Shown: piece after piece, positions 11,286 to 22,174 of the stretch
How the letters are laid out: every line of letters begins with the position of its first letter
Position numbering within the stretch: position 1 is the stretch's first letter
Source of the DNA: Dipteris shenzhenensis
Lineage: Eukaryota; Polypodiophyta; Polypodiopsida; Gleicheniales
Strand: one strand, 5' to 3'
Assembly: GCA_047967505.1 (NCBI GenBank)
Contig: CM106538.1
DNA: 64,000 nt
The notes under the pieces: generated by a model
Seen by the model: only the letters and a program-made list of their open reading frames with translations
Database searches by the model: none
What the model was told of the DNA's origin: nothing
Program-made: the position numbers and the translations under genes

Positions 11286-12239
11286 TAAGCTGATATAAAA
11301 AAAGATGCAATATTAAAAACAACAGATAGTTAAAATAGACATAACAAAAGATTCACCATTTGGCCATAGATACATAATTTTTTTTTGCTTTAGATAGAAG
11401 AATATTATTAGAAATAGGTGTTTGTATTTCAAATTGTATTACAAAGAGGCTTCATAGCCTATTTCTCTTCTTCTTCAACTCTAATACACCAATAATAGGG
11501 TCTTTGAATCCTCGACTAAGTCCTTAGAAAGACCGCTATGCTATTTGGAATCTCACATTCAACTCATAAGTTCTTATAATCTCATGTACAACACATTGGA
11601 ATGGATCACATAGGTTGCCTTGGGTCAATACTGTGAATTCTCCATGCCTTCTTGTTCCAAATGGATTTATTCCACATTCCTGCTTGCTACTATACACATG
11701 AAGAAACATCATTTTAGAAATTTAAATTTAAATAGATGTAATGCATCATGTGAATTCTTCTTCTTCAATAAACTTTTGGACTTCAAGACATACATTAGCA
11801 ACATCACAAGCTCCAGGCATCTTGTTTACATCCCCATTCCCTTCAAGTCCTGCATCACCTCCAAAACAACTTGCTCATGCATGACTTTGTGTCTTTCGAT
11901 ATGAACAGTCCCATATCATCCATGCCCACCATTCTCATATCATCCTCCATGAAGGTCCTAAAAGAACAACTAATGGAACCTTAGCAAAGGCAATGCACCA
12001 CTATGGATAATCCAAAGTAAGAAATTACATTGTTCAAAACACTATGAAATTAACATTTTATCTCATATTCTCCTCTTTAGAGCACCTACTGAGGTTCAAG
12101 ATGCTTCTTTTCTTGAAAAAAACAATCATGGATCACATATTGATCCTGCAACTATACGGTCACATGGTAACATGGGAGATCTCCTCAAATGGTGCCATCA
12201 ATAGTGGCAGAGTTTATAGAGACTATGATAGGCCATGAT
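11286..12239. other. No recognisable gene
   Basis: AT-rich non-coding DNA. The small ORF at 11620-11904 has no family resemblance and no codon pattern suggesting a gene. Confidence 0.45.
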
Positions 12240-12790
12240 AGAAGGTAGGTGATGTTTGAGGAGGGATGAGAAAGACCATGAATGATTACGAGGGAGGAGA
12301 AGCAAGCGGAGGACTAGGTGTGAGGATGAAGGTAGACGAATACGCATGAGTAGGAGGAGTAGAAGCAACAGGATCAGGCATGAGCATGAGGAGTCAAGAG
12401 GTGCTTGCATGAGTAGGAGGAAGGAGGAGTAGGCATGAGCATGAGGGAAGATGAGAATGGATGAGCATGAGGGAGGAGGAGGAGGAGGAAAAAGTAGTAG
12501 GGAGGGAGGAGGAGGATGCATGTGGGAGGAGGAGGCATGTGGAAAAAGGGAGGAGGAGGGGGGGAGGGAGGAGGGAGGCAATGGGAGGGAGAAGGAGGAG
12601 GAGGAGGAGGAATGGGACATGTGGAAGAGGAGGAGGGAGGAGGGAGACAAGGAGGAGGATGGGGGAAGGAGGAGGGAATTCCAATTCAAAATTCAAAATT
12701 CAAAAGTTTGACTTTGGAGGATGGGGGGAGGAGGGAGAGAGAGGGAATTCAAATTCAAAATTCGAAATTTTGACTTTGGAAAAAGTGCCC
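12240..12790. repeat. Imperfect GGA/GAG purine-rich repeat
   Basis: The plus strand is dominated by GGAGGAGGA and ATGAGCATGAG units to about 12670. Two copies of an AATTCAAATTCAAAATTC block with TTTGACTTTGGA follow at 12677-12720 and 12745-12780. Long ORFs on both strands arise from the low-complexity sequence and are not genes. Confidence 0.85.
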
Positions 12791-13214
12791 CCTCCTTGCT
12801 GTAAGAGGTGGCCCCCTCCTAGGTGTAAGAGGGGATCAACTGGGCTAACCCACCTAGGTAGGGGTGGTTAGGACTCCCTTGGACCCCACAAGAGGACTTG
12901 CATTAGGCCTAATTCATTTCTTAACCCATTCCTTATGAGGCCCTTTTGAGACCCCATTTCTCCCCTAATGCATGTCAAACTTGAGTTGCTCGATGCCATC
13001 CCAACCGTGTGCAGTGCTTACTGATTATACTCACTCTTGAAATCACTGGTCTAGTGTGCTTGGGTAATAAAACAAATGCCAACGTCAAACACTTGGATTA
13101 GTTGTTGAAGGGAGAACTGTATGGTGATGAGAGAACTGAGTTCACATTACTTAGAAAAACAATACTTAGTGCACAAAACCATAAATTAATAAACAATGAA
13201 TAGGCAAACAAATT

Positions 13215-13460
13215 CAACTTATATTCTTTACAACCAAGCCGAGGTTGGAATGAACACTCAATATATCAGCTTCCTAACCTATCAAGCTTAGGTGAGAGGG
13301 AGAGTACTCATCACACTTTTCTATGCCCTTCTCCCTGTTACATAGCCTTTTACTAACTAAGAAGACTTCCTTCTAAAAGACATAGCACTTGGTGCACTTA
13401 CAACCACTTGCACCTATAGCTGTGAAGGGTGCTCGGTCCAAAACTTTTAATTGCTTCTAC
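13215..13460. repeat. Dispersed repeat, copy 1
   Basis: Similar to 54370-54640. Shared phrases in the same order include ACAACCAAGCC, CTTCCTAA, AGAGGGAGAGT, CCCT(T/C)CTC, ACATAGCC/ACAAAGCCTTTT, CTTCTAAAAGA and the final CACTAC-type pyrimidine stretch. No coding potential. It is probably an LTR or a terminal piece of a mobile element. Confidence 0.65.
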
Positions 13461-14029
13461 CACCTCCAAGCAAGACTACACTCGATAACTACACTCTTGT
13501 GTTAGTCTAAAACTTGCAATCCTATTGGCCTTACCCGAGGGCTAACAAACAGATGCAAATCTCACTCCCAAAGCTCTCCATAGCCAACATCAACTTCCAA
13601 CCCATGACAAATTGCAATCATCTAGAGATTACCAAGCTCTCAGAGCACGTGTCAAAGATGATTTCACCATCAAGTGTATTGTTTTTTGGCATGGACCTGA
13701 CCTATTAAACAAGCAATCCAAACCTTCTCTCAAAATAGCAAATGGAAAATGGAAATCATATAGTAAAGTAAGATGGATAGTGAATTGTAGCTTGGCCATT
13801 CACTACTCATAACTCAAAACTCATCAACAAGGGGATCACCCTCCAAACTGGCAAAGTGAATTGCCACCACATACCCCATGAACTGCTTGATGTGAGAAAA
13901 GCATGCTAGATATTGTTGCAACACAGCACTGGGTTTAGAAACCAGCTTGCAATGATCTTTGAGTGAGGAGGATAATGGCAATGCCAAGGTAGGCTCAGGT
14001 GAACGACAGAGTCAATGGCAAGGAAACAC
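13461..14029. other. No recognisable gene
   Basis: Non-coding with no named motif. It may continue the dispersed repeat at its left. Confidence 0.4.
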
Positions 14030-14438
14030 CAAAAAGATGTAGATTGAAAAAGCAACCCTAGAAAGCTGTAGACACGTAATGCTAGAAGGATGAACTAGAA
14101 AGTAAATATTAAGGCAACACCAAAAAGATGTAGATTGAAGCGGCAATGTCAGAAAGTTGTAGAGTGAGGTAGTGTTAGAAGGCTATAGATTGAATTGGAT
14201 TGGTTGGAGATAATCGAATAAAGTTGAGTGTTAAGGACAAGTAAGAGAGAGAAAATGATTGAGTGAAATCGAATAAAGCTGAGTGTTAAGGACAAGTAAG
14301 AGAAAGAAAATGATTGAGTGACTAAGACTTTGGGCATGAAATAAAGGCACAGATTTTGCATGAGGAAAAGCTAAGCAGTGATGCAAATGGCTTTGAGGAA
14401 ATAGAGCTGCAAATTTTGCATGAGGATAAGAGGTGATG
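14030..14438. repeat. Short tandem duplications
   Basis: AACACCAAAAAGATGTAGATTGAA occurs at about 14025 and 14115. A unit of about 60 bp (AATAAAG(T/C)TGAGTGTTAAGGACAAGTAAGAGA...AATGATTGAGTGA) is tandem at 14215-14325. A third pair around TTTTGCATGAGGA(A/T)AAG lies at 14350-14430. No gene is seen. Confidence 0.8.
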
Positions 14439-14559
14439 CTCGGGGGGGTCACTATGTATAAAGCCTCTAATCACGTGTGTTCAAGGCCTATTTCTAAATA
14501 CCTTATCTGTAAATTTTTCATTAATAAAAAGTACCCTTTTTCTATACAAACACAACACA

Positions 14560-14830
14560 AAGCAACTATAGATGCACTTGATAGACGTGCAAAATAGCGG
14601 GCATGTCTATAGGCATTGCTTGAATAGAGAAATTATGGGTGCGTCTAATAGCGCTTCTAATAGCTCATCTATTTGTGTGTGTATTAACACGTCTATTAGT
14701 GTGTCTACATTGAGAAAATACGGGCCCGTCTAACATTGCGTCTATCAGTGCATGTATTTGTGCGTATATTAGTGCATCTATTAGCGCGTCTACACTGAGA
14801 ATTAGACATGTATTTAGATGCTAAACATAG
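14560..14830. repeat. Left subterminal array of CGTCTAT-type motifs
   Basis: Degenerate 8-12 bp units such as GCGTCTAT, TAGACGTGC, GCATCTAT and ACGTCTAT occur in both orientations. The spacing and subterminal position resemble the transposase-binding arrays of En/Spm elements, but here binding is inferred. Confidence 0.75.
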
Positions 14831-15012
14831 AATACAGAAAGTGAGATTTTGGTGTACATCATTGCTTTCCAAACATTGCCCATGATTACCAAAGCACATA
14901 ATTTTAAGAAAAACATCAATGCTTTTTTGCAAGCCCACATATACAAGAATTAAGTGAGGTGAGGAGAATGAGACAATATGTCAAATAGTTTTGCCAATAT
15001 CAATGATGGGGG

Positions 15013-15620
15013 CTACGGTTCAATCTCATCCTCAATGAGATCAACCCTTGCCAAACTATCTACTTCAAAATCCAAACAAGTGTTTAGATCTACAAATACA
15101 TTCAACCCATTACTACTTGTGCTACTCATGTGCTCATCGAAATCAGCATCACCAATGGTATGCTCGTCCTCACGAGTAATGGCCTCAATATCTATATCTC
15201 CTATCTCATGATCATCCTCCTCTCTCATATCACAGTCATCATCACCTCCATGGCCACGATCATCCTCCATACGCTCCATATTAGTAAATGTACTATACAT
15301 CACTTTGGAACGTGGCATAATAGGTATGACATGCCACCATCTATTATTATCCACCATTGGTTGATAGACAACCTAATTCAACCACAAATACAATCATATT
15401 ATTTTCCTTGCATCGAAGGTATCAAATATTTAAAAGCGAGTATTTTTATATGTGTGCACAGTACCTGTTCACATTGTTGCGGTAGTACTAGTGTGTCCTT
15501 CCTACTTTGCCAAAACTTTATGGAGTCAATAGTTACAAAGCCACTTGCATGGCATTTGATTGTTGCATTAGGGCCTCTTTCCACCACGTCCTTAAACCAC
15601 TTTACATCCAAAACATACAC
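15013..15620 (-). pseudogene. DUF4216-containing transposon protein relic
   Basis: Minus-strand pieces encode VLDVKWFKDVV..., ASGFVTIDS..FW and DTLVLPQQCEQV, which follow the DUF4216 pattern found at the C-terminal side of CACTA TNP2-type transposases. The next exon-like piece (15013-15357) has WWHVIP..PRS then a highly acidic Asp/Glu-rich tail. Between them, GT and AG signals are compatible with an intron near 15358-15398. The N-terminal part is lost at the 15620 deletion point. Homologous copies lie at 42182-42628 and 43611-44448 and, more distantly, 39550-40100. Confidence 0.8.
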
Positions 15621-16019
15621 AGATCGATTAGTCGTAGAAGTAGTGCAAGCTACTCTTTTCTGTACTTAAAGCCACTGGCTTGGCTTCATGCCTCTTGTAT
15701 ATACACTCCTCTTATTTTTTGTACTTGAAGCCATATGATGTGGCTTAGCTTCGTGCTATTTGTACATACAAGCACTTTTTGAGCTTTCAATTTTCTTGTG
15801 CAACATTCTATCAATTAATGCCTTGTGAACTAAATGTTTTGGAGTTGTAATGTTTTATTTGGAATTGTAATTGTTGGCTATAGACATGCTTCCAAGAGTG
15901 CTAATTAAAATGCGGTTGGCTGTAAGAATTGAATTACACAATGTGGAAATGGGATTCTTGTAACTACATAGCATACACAACATACACATCATTCTATAAA
16001 TTTAAAAAATATTATGTAG

Positions 16020-16330
16020 CACGTCTATCAGTGCATCTATAAATGCATCTATATGTGTGTCTATCTATTCGAGGAGCATCTATTCGTGCGTCTATAAAAG
16101 CATCTATAAGACCGTTTATAAATGTGTCTATACATGCGTTTAACGATGCGTCTGTCTGTTTTTTAAATTTTCTAGCAGAGCATCTATTTACGTGTCTATA
16201 TGCACGTCTATATGCACGTCTGTCTGCAATATAGATGTGCCGTTAGACGCGGGTCTTTAGACACGTAAATAGACATGCTCGTAAGTTTTTTTTTAGGTTC
16301 AATAAATGCGTCTGTGTGCGCGTTTGTAGG
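16020..16330. repeat. Right subterminal array of CGTCTAT-type motifs
   Basis: Units include GCGTCTAT, GCATCTAT, ACGTCTATAT and TAGACGCGGG. It ends with the TGCTTTGTCTTGTTGTG block that mirrors the left side. The 63-aa ORF over it is only the repeat read as protein. A copy lies at 31174-31484. Confidence 0.8.
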
Positions 16331-16490
16331 TGCTTTGTCTTGTTGTGAAATCTATCAAAATTTCCCAAAAGTGTTTTAAATACTCCCTTATCTAAATTAA
16401 CTTCTGTTAAATTTAGATATTAAAAACATCCTTCTGTTGAACTCACGTGATAGGGTTACGTATGATGAGTGACCCCCCTGAGAAGTGATG

Positions 16491-17720
16491 CAAATGACAA
16501 AGACAAGTTTGTGAGTTACTATGTTGGGAAACACATTATGTTGAGAAAGTACATGATTTGAATGTGTGAGTCTCCAATGGGTATAATACTTTGCACAGGC
16601 TTCAATATCACCTACTTTAAGGCCTTTTCAAACAACTATGCCCATCAAATATTGTTCTCCATGGTTAGGGACACATTTTTCCTTCTCTTTCACCCCCCGT
16701 CATGCACAAGTGCCGAAAGACACACATTAAGGTGTCTCATTCAAACTTGAGAGATTGCATATTGAAATGCTTGGGAAACATGATATGTTATGAAAACATG
16801 CAAGATGCTCTATATTGCTATATTCCATGTTGCAATGCTCTTCAAGTGACTATGCCTGTGAAACAAGAGATGCAAAAGTTATGTTGAGTTCAATAAGAGA
16901 TGCAAAAGTTATGATGAGTTCAATTCAGTATGTATCTTTTCTGTGCATTTGAAAATGATTGAACAACGTCCATCTCAATGTCAAGGTAAAAAGGCTAAAA
17001 GCACACAGAGCTCATACAACATAGGAATCATTTATGGTGAAAAAGACTAGCAACCCTCTTTAGAAGCTCTTGTCTACAAAGCACGCTTCCACACACAAAA
17101 TTCACATCAATTTTGAAGGAGACACTCCTAGATTTGCTAATAATTATGAAAATCTACAAACAATCAAATATCTTTGAAAAATCTAAGTCCATAAACAGCT
17201 TCGGCTGCCCCAGTTAAATCGTCATCCCTAGAAACATATCATATGTACTAATGTCATCCAACGAAGGACAACTGGTAGAAGAAATCTTGGCTTTGTCTCA
17301 AACACAAGCAAATAGAGTAGGTATGAAATTAAAGAGTGATCTCACAACCAAATGGTAGAAGAAATCTTGTCTTTGTCTCAAACACAAGCAAATAGAGGAG
17401 GTATGAAATTAAAGAGTCTCACAAACATTCAACATTGCCCTGCTCTTGCACCATCTAGCTCATTGGTTTGCAAAACCAAACAAGAAGAAAAAAGCCATCA
17501 TCCAATACTTCAATCACCCATCTAAGTATTCCAGTGAAGAGCCGTGGCCAAAGAATACAAAGCTATCAAGCCCACATATTTTGACAAAAAGGAGTAAGCG
17601 TTAGAAGGGGAGTGTGCCAAGAAACTTTAGATGCACCATGAGAGAATACGCCACAATATTTTGAATATGCCAAGAGGTCTCCAGCTACAAGGAAGCATAC
17701 TAGATAGTAGGAAAGCAAGA
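16491..17720. other. Flank with retroelement internal remnant and a 79-bp tandem duplication
   Basis: No intact gene. At 17273-17425 a unit starting AATGGTAGAAGAAATCTTG and ending TATGAAATTAAAGAGT is present twice. The part next to the PBS at 17721 presumably belongs to the element whose LTR follows, but no gag or pol motif can be read. Confidence 0.6.
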
Positions 17721-17883
17721 TGGGTTTGATACCATGTTGAGAGGAAGAGGAAGAGGAGAGAGAGATACAAGAGTTGCTCCCAAGGAAGTGCTTCTATTGG
17801 AGTTCTATTGACAGATCATTATAGGCATATATATAGTGGAGGGCTAAGTTGAGAGTTAGGGTGAGCTATCTATGGCTCTAACA
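17721..17883 (-). repeat. Short copia-type LTR (17735-17883) with PBS
   Basis: On the minus strand the LTR begins TGTTAGAGCC and ends CTCAACA. TGGTATCAAACCCA, an initiator-Met-like PBS, follows at 17721-17734. Its end is CT-rich and matches the LTR at 858-1023 well enough to be the same family. There is no partner LTR. An identical copy lies at 32875-33037 within the 6.4-kb repeat. Confidence 0.75.
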
Positions 17884-19319
17884 GTTGTGGATCCTGGGAG
17901 AATTCATAGTCTCGGATAACCCTTAAATAATAGGGTGACAGGGCATGACATGGATGGCATGTGCAAGAGAAGTAAGTTTAGTGAAACTTCAATGAATGCA
18001 ATAGCGAAAGTTGTCAAATGTTGGGAAAAACCTATGGCTGTGTTTTGCCTCCTTTGAATGTACACATGTCACTTACTGAAGTGCCCCCTAAACGAATGGA
18101 TAAAAAAAGAAAAAGGTGAAATGGCTTGCTAGCAAGTTTCATGCAGTGGATTAAGAATTGGAATCACCTTTCATATGCTTATGCGCCCCATTGCAAGGTA
18201 GTGACTCTAAAATGAACCAATGCAAAATTACAAATAATGTGGGATTTATTAAAGAGCATTGCACATGTATGAACTTAGTTTTTTCTAGTGCATCCATTTA
18301 TGGGCGAACTAAGTTACAAATTTGTGCATTTCTTCAAAAAAAAATCCTTTTTTACCAAATAAGGAAAATTTATTAAGCTTATCCTCAAAGGTATGTTTGT
18401 AATTGCAGCACTGTATTGGAGACCCCATAGACCATAGAAAAGGTTCTCAATTGACTCTCTCCTTCGGTTTGTAGGAAGCTCAAGTCATGCGCTTTCAAAT
18501 AAAAAATTGCTTTCATATATATGTTGAACAATTATTTGATTTTCTAAAACTTTTTAGATATCCTATTCAAATTTGTGAAATTTCATTACGAAATGCATAA
18601 GTTATGAATTGATCAAGTTAGGCATATGCAATATATTCCCTGAACTTCACAAAAATGTTCTATACCCAATCATGCATTGGCCCTTCACTATATATAAGTC
18701 TATGTATCATGTGTGTTCAAAGCCTAATTTAAATGTTCCTTATTTGTTACATTTTTATCAATAAAATGCACCCTTTTTTAATTCAATATGTGAGTAACAA
18801 TTTAAATGGTACCCTTTTGTAGGTGAAAAAATGTGCTAGTTTTAAAAAAAGTCCCTTGTATTGAACCCATGTGTAATGCTTTCATATTTGTGAGTGACCC
18901 CATTGGAGCAACTCCACTTTGCGTAGCACTTCTTGCATTCAGATGGGAATGTAAGGACATGATTCTAGGTGGATGCCTTCTCCAATATAAGGTCCTCTTT
19001 TTGGATGGGTTTTTGAGTTCGTTCGTGGTCTCCTCATCTTTGTAGTTAGGCAACTATCGGCCTAGTTTTTTGGCCTTTTCCTGGGTTTTGGCCATGGGGA
19101 TGGAGAGAAAGAGGGAGAGCATGTGAGACAAAGGGTGAGGTGGGGATTAAGGGCAAGTGGAAGAAGGTGTGGGAGTGGAGAATTCTTAAAACCCAGAAAT
19201 AAAAATGAGTATAGGGCCCAAAACCTTAAATTTAAAAAATGCTAGTTTTCAATTCTAAACTCCAAAACATAAAATCTACTCAATCTTGAACTAAAAACTT
19301 ATAATTAAAATGCGTGCAA
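17884..19319. other. Non-coding stretch with a possible degenerate MITE
   Basis: No gene is seen. At 18686-18900 the left part (TTCACTATATATAAG...TGTGTTCAAAGCCTAATTTAAATG...ATCAATAAAATGCACCC) resembles the left end of the TIR element at 14439. The right part ends GTGAGTGACCCC, like its right end. It could be an old deletion derivative, but the outermost bases do not form a clean TIR. Confidence 0.45.
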
Positions 19320-19880
19320 CCCAAGTTTTTCCTTTTGTATTATAATTCATAGCATGTATATACTGACGTTATTGTAGATCGCATAACTAAGAACTTGTTA
19401 TTCAACAATAAAAAGATGGGTGAGCTTTTTACCTATGTTTCTTTGAGAATCCTAGCAAAATTACTCCACCTCTTGCAAGTGGGTGCAATTTTTTCCTTTT
19501 GTATTATAATTTATAGCATGTCTATATTGACATAATTGTAGATCACATAACTAAGAACAATAATTATGTCTATATTGACATAATTGTAGATCACATATTG
19601 TCTATATTGACATAATTGTTATTCAACAATAAAAACATGGGTGAGCTTTTGACCTATGTTTCTTTGAGAATCCTAGCAAAATAACTCCTTCACCTCTTGC
19701 AAGAGGGTGCAATTTTTTCCTTTTGTATTATAATTCATAGCATGTCTATACTAACGTAACTGTAGATCACATAACTAAGAACTTGTTATTCAATAATAAA
19801 AACATGGGTGAGCTTTTTACCTATGTTTCTTTGAGAATCCTAGCAAAATTACTCCTTCACCTCTTGCAAGTGGGTGCCAA
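19320..19880. repeat. Tandem repeat, three units of about 165-220 bp
   Basis: Each unit has TTTTCCTTTTGTATTATAAT(T), CATAGCATGT(C/A)TAT, TAGATC(A/G)CATAACTAAGAAC, CAATAATAAAAA(C/G)ATGGGTGAGC and CCTAGCAAAAT(T/A)ACTCC. The middle unit has extra internal copies of GTCTATATTGACATAATTG. The repeat ends about 640 bp upstream of the bHLH start codon. Confidence 0.92.
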
Positions 19881-20341
19881 TACCACTTGTCGAGATACTA
19901 GCAATAGATAGAGTTTGTTAGAAAGTAAGCCTAGTGATTGGTGGGAGAAGCAAATGTGCAAATGGATTTGGAAACAATGGGCATCAAAATGCTAGTGTGG
20001 GGAAGGCTTGTATCTTTTTGTGTACTAAGGCCAACACAAGAAGTGCAAGTTCATAGGTCGGTGGGGAGACAGCTGGGTGACCTGGCATTGTTTTCTAGAA
20101 GTCTCATTGTGACCTGGGTGGTCGTCTGTGGTAGATGTGCTGCTATATGTACTATGAATGTGTGAGCGACGATAGAAGCAACTGTTACGCGTGGGTGTCG
20201 ACCTTATGTAGATGGGATATATGGGGTACTGAGCAAATGTGAAATTGGTTGCAGAAAGGGCGTGGAATGCGTCACTCGTGACTATTGAGTGGTGACTATT
20301 GAGTGAGTAGTGAGAAAAACATGGGGTATCTAATAATAAGT
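19881..20341. other. Upstream region of bHLH copy 1
   Basis: No homology is recognised. The stretch is less AT-rich than its surroundings and runs up to the duplicated leader of the bHLH gene, so it probably contains the proximal promoter. No TATA box can be assigned with confidence. Confidence 0.4.
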
Positions 20342-20540
20342 GGGTACCATGTGAGGCCATCATATAGGACGCAAGGGTCGATATAACGGACTGGAAGCCT
20401 TTAGGACTCAAAATTGTCATGCATGGCCTCTTTAAATGCGGTACCAACTGAGGCGATCATATAGGACGAAAGGGTCGATATAAGGGACTCGAAGCCTTTA
20501 GGCATTTTTCAAAATCGTCCTGCATGGCCTCTTTCGACGA
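20342..20540 (+). promoter_or_regulatory. Duplicated leader segment with an upstream ORF
   Basis: Two imperfect tandem copies of about 100 bp run GAGGC(C/G)ATCATATAGGACG(C/A)A...GGGTCGATATAA...GAAGCCTTTAGG...TGCATGGCCTCTTT. The second copy ends with the bHLH start codon at 20524. The first copy carries the same ATGGCCTCTTT at 20423, opening a 13-codon ORF that ends in TAG at 20464. If transcription starts upstream, this uORF would sit 60 nt before the main start and could lower its translation. The same arrangement occurs in copy 2. Confidence 0.6.
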
Positions 20541-21715
20541 CCTTCTGCTGCTTCTCTCACCTCAGCTTCCTTACCTTCCCGATTTGCCAGATATCGCCCA
20601 TGATCCACACACTTCCTCTCCTTCCACGCTGTCTTCCCCTCCCCCTCACTTCTTCGAAGCTTCCTCGCCCTCAGACTTCGATCGCCTCCTTCCACAAACT
20701 ACTGCCGGATCCGTCCCCCAGCTTGGGCCCAGTTCTCTGCATCCTACAACTCGGCAGAATTTAGAAATCTGTGGGTTGCCCGGGCTCGGACAACATAGAA
20801 TTCCTGGTGGTTCCATTGAACTAGAAGGAAGAGGAATCCTGAAACGAAGAGATCCTTCTCATAGGGAGCGTGTAGTCAAGGAAAACTTGCGACGCAAAAC
20901 AATGGCCAAATTGTTCTCGAGGTTGGAGCTACTGCTGCCGCCACAAGACCTGTACACGGTATGAAATTCTTCTATTCTTTCGGTACTTCTAAACCAGCTA
21001 ATTCTGTCAGATAGGGTGCACAGGAGTATTAGGCACGACAACGCGCTTGAATGTTTTGATCCCAATCGGAGGTTAAGGCAGACTATAAACTTTTTGTTTT
21101 ATGGGATGGAAAAAGTTTGACAGGTGCAGCCTCCTAGACGCCACAATGACGTACATACGCTCCTTACAGAAATCGGCTGCAGAACTTTCCGAGACAATTA
21201 ATGCCATGCAATCTTCGAGCACACGCAAGCAAGTTGTCACGATATCTGACATCGGCAGCTCCCCGACCACAACTAGCACTGATGTGGAGCAGCAAACGCC
21301 ACTAGTTGTAGTAAAGTCTGTTTTGACAGACGTTTGCATAAGTGCTGTATGCAACAACAGAGATCCCTTGCTATTTTCATGCTTGCTATCGGTGGTGCAA
21401 ACACAAGAACTCCAAGTCTTGAACGCAACACGCTCACAGAAAGAGGAAACGGTCTTATACACCATCCATGCGAAGGTAAAACTATTCGTTGCTATCATCC
21501 AGCACGATGCGCTTGTTTGTTCTGATCAAAACCAGATTAGGAAAGGTGCCCGTTGGAGGAGCTCCAGCTTATAGCATTTTACAATATTTCGACCTAGATG
21601 TGCTGTGATACCATCATCCATGGTTGTGGGTTGGGTGCAGATCCCAGAGACGGTTAAGCTGCGCGAGCAACTCCTCAAGGATCAGCTTTACGATTTGCTA
21701 GGTGCAAAGCCCTAG
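20524..21715 (+). CDS. bHLH transcription factor, three exons, copy 1
   Basis: Exons 20524-20958, 21116-21475 and 21641-21715 are separated by GT-AG introns, all phase 0, and give an uninterrupted 289-aa protein ending in a stop at 21713. Residues about 115-185 form a basic helix-loop-helix domain: RERVVKENLRRKTMAKLF is the basic region and start of helix 1, SRLELLLPP ends helix 1, and DRCSLLDATMTYIRSLQ is helix 2. Counting back from the helix-1 Phe, the E-box residues Glu9, Arg12 and Arg13 are present. The usual His5 is Arg and Arg10 is Asn, so G-box binding is doubtful. The N-terminus is Pro/Ser-rich. The C-terminal third (CNNRDPLLF...LQVLNATRS..ETVLYTIHAK) resembles the ACT-like region of some plant bHLH proteins, perhaps group Ib. 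Expected to be a nuclear dimeric DNA-binding protein. It is the only intact host-type gene here and is duplicated at 35678. Confidence 0.88.
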
Positions 21716-22019
21716 GGGTTTGGGAGCTGGGTTTGGAGAGAAAGATTGCAGTGCAGTCTGCACGGCTTCCTGGCCAAAGAGGCTAAAAAGTGTCTACAGC
21801 CTATCCATTGTCTTTCGTCAACAGCAACAGCCTCTGTTACGCCGTGCTTCAGAGGGCAATCTGAACGAACGGCTTGAATATGGAGCTAGTTTAATACAAT
21901 GCTTTTCGCAACTCGGGACCACCCGTGAAAATTTTTTCGCAACCAATCAAATTAACGACCCTGAGTACATTTCCTGGTTTTACACTAAATTACTCAACAT
22001 CTTAACCTATAATTTGTAA
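21716..22019 (+). other. 3' region of bHLH copy 1
   Basis: Follows the bHLH stop. It is likely 3' UTR and flank, with no clear polyadenylation signal. It ends abruptly at the Helitron 3' end, where copy 2 continues into different sequence. Confidence 0.5.
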
Positions 22020-22071
22020 CGAGTAGCCTGACCCGTCTACGACGGGTTGGAGACCCGCTCTGCTGGGTCTC
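22020..22071 (-). other. Helitron 3' end with two perfect hairpins
   Basis: Hairpin 1 is ACCCGTC (22031-22037) and GACGGGT (22041-22047) with a 3-nt loop. Hairpin 2 is GAGACCC (22050-22056) and GGGTCTC (22065-22071) with an 8-nt loop. On the minus strand the terminal-most hairpin lies 11 nt before the end, the usual Helitron distance. The terminus reads CTACTCG rather than CTRR, and the empty-site comparison places the insertion between two T residues. Confidence 0.75.
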
Positions 22072-22174
22072 AAGGTGGGATCTTTAATTTCAAAAGAGAA
22101 ATTCTGAAGTTCCAACACTGGAACCGCTTGGCTTGGCTCACTTAGTGTAATTTTGTCCAACAGCTTTCCTAAAA

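Larger units (their letters stand above)
14439..16482. mobile_element. TIR DNA transposon of the TNP2/DUF4216 type, internally deleted
   Basis: The left end reads CTCGGGGGGGTCACTATG and the right end, on the opposite strand, CTCAGGGGGGTCACTCATC. Inside both are TATCACGTG-like and GTTCAA blocks, giving imperfect TIRs of about 50 bp. The flanks are AGGTGATG at 14431-14438 and AAGTGATG at 16483-16490, a 7-of-8 target duplication (8 of 9 if the next base is counted). Next to each TIR lies an array of (A/G)CGTCTAT-type motifs and a shared ACAACACAAAGCA/TGCTTTGTCTTGTTGT block in inverted orientation. It contains part of a DUF4216 gene relic (minus) joined at 15620/15621 to the far end of a longer element, so the middle is missing. 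Confidence 0.85.
15621..22019. repeat. 6.4-kb direct repeat, copy 1
   Basis: Nearly identical to 30775-37172 at a constant offset of 15154 bp, apart from a 1-bp deletion near the end (A4T6 versus A3T6 around 21930). By eye the copies differ at only about two dozen sites. The repeat starts in AGATCGATTAG and ends in TTTGTAA. It contains the right end of the TIR element, a short LTR, tandem repeats and the bHLH gene. Copy 1 is bounded on the left by a deletion junction inside the transposon and on the right by the Helitron 3' end. Confidence 0.97.

Noticed and set aside
12198-12871. Overlapping ORFs up to 163 aa on both strands
   Set aside because: Product of the GGA/GAG repeat. All frames stay open because of low complexity.
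14560-14830. CRISPR-like array because of short repeated units
   Set aside because: Units are degenerate, irregular and in both orientations, with no unique spacers, in a eukaryotic transposon context.
16043-16234. 63-aa ORF with repeated Cys/Ile/Ser pattern, also at 31197
   Set aside because: Translation of the CGTCTAT motif array. No codon structure independent of the repeat.
14446-16475. Reading the 14439 element as a canonical CACTA transposon starting at CACTA
   Set aside because: The inverted similarity extends outside CACTA through GGGGGGT to CTC(G/A), the right end has CACTC, and no 3-bp duplication flanks the CACTA string.
18686-18900. Possible MITE related to the 14439 element
   Set aside because: Inner blocks match but the outer bases do not form a clean TIR and no convincing target duplication is seen. 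Mentioned only as a possibility.
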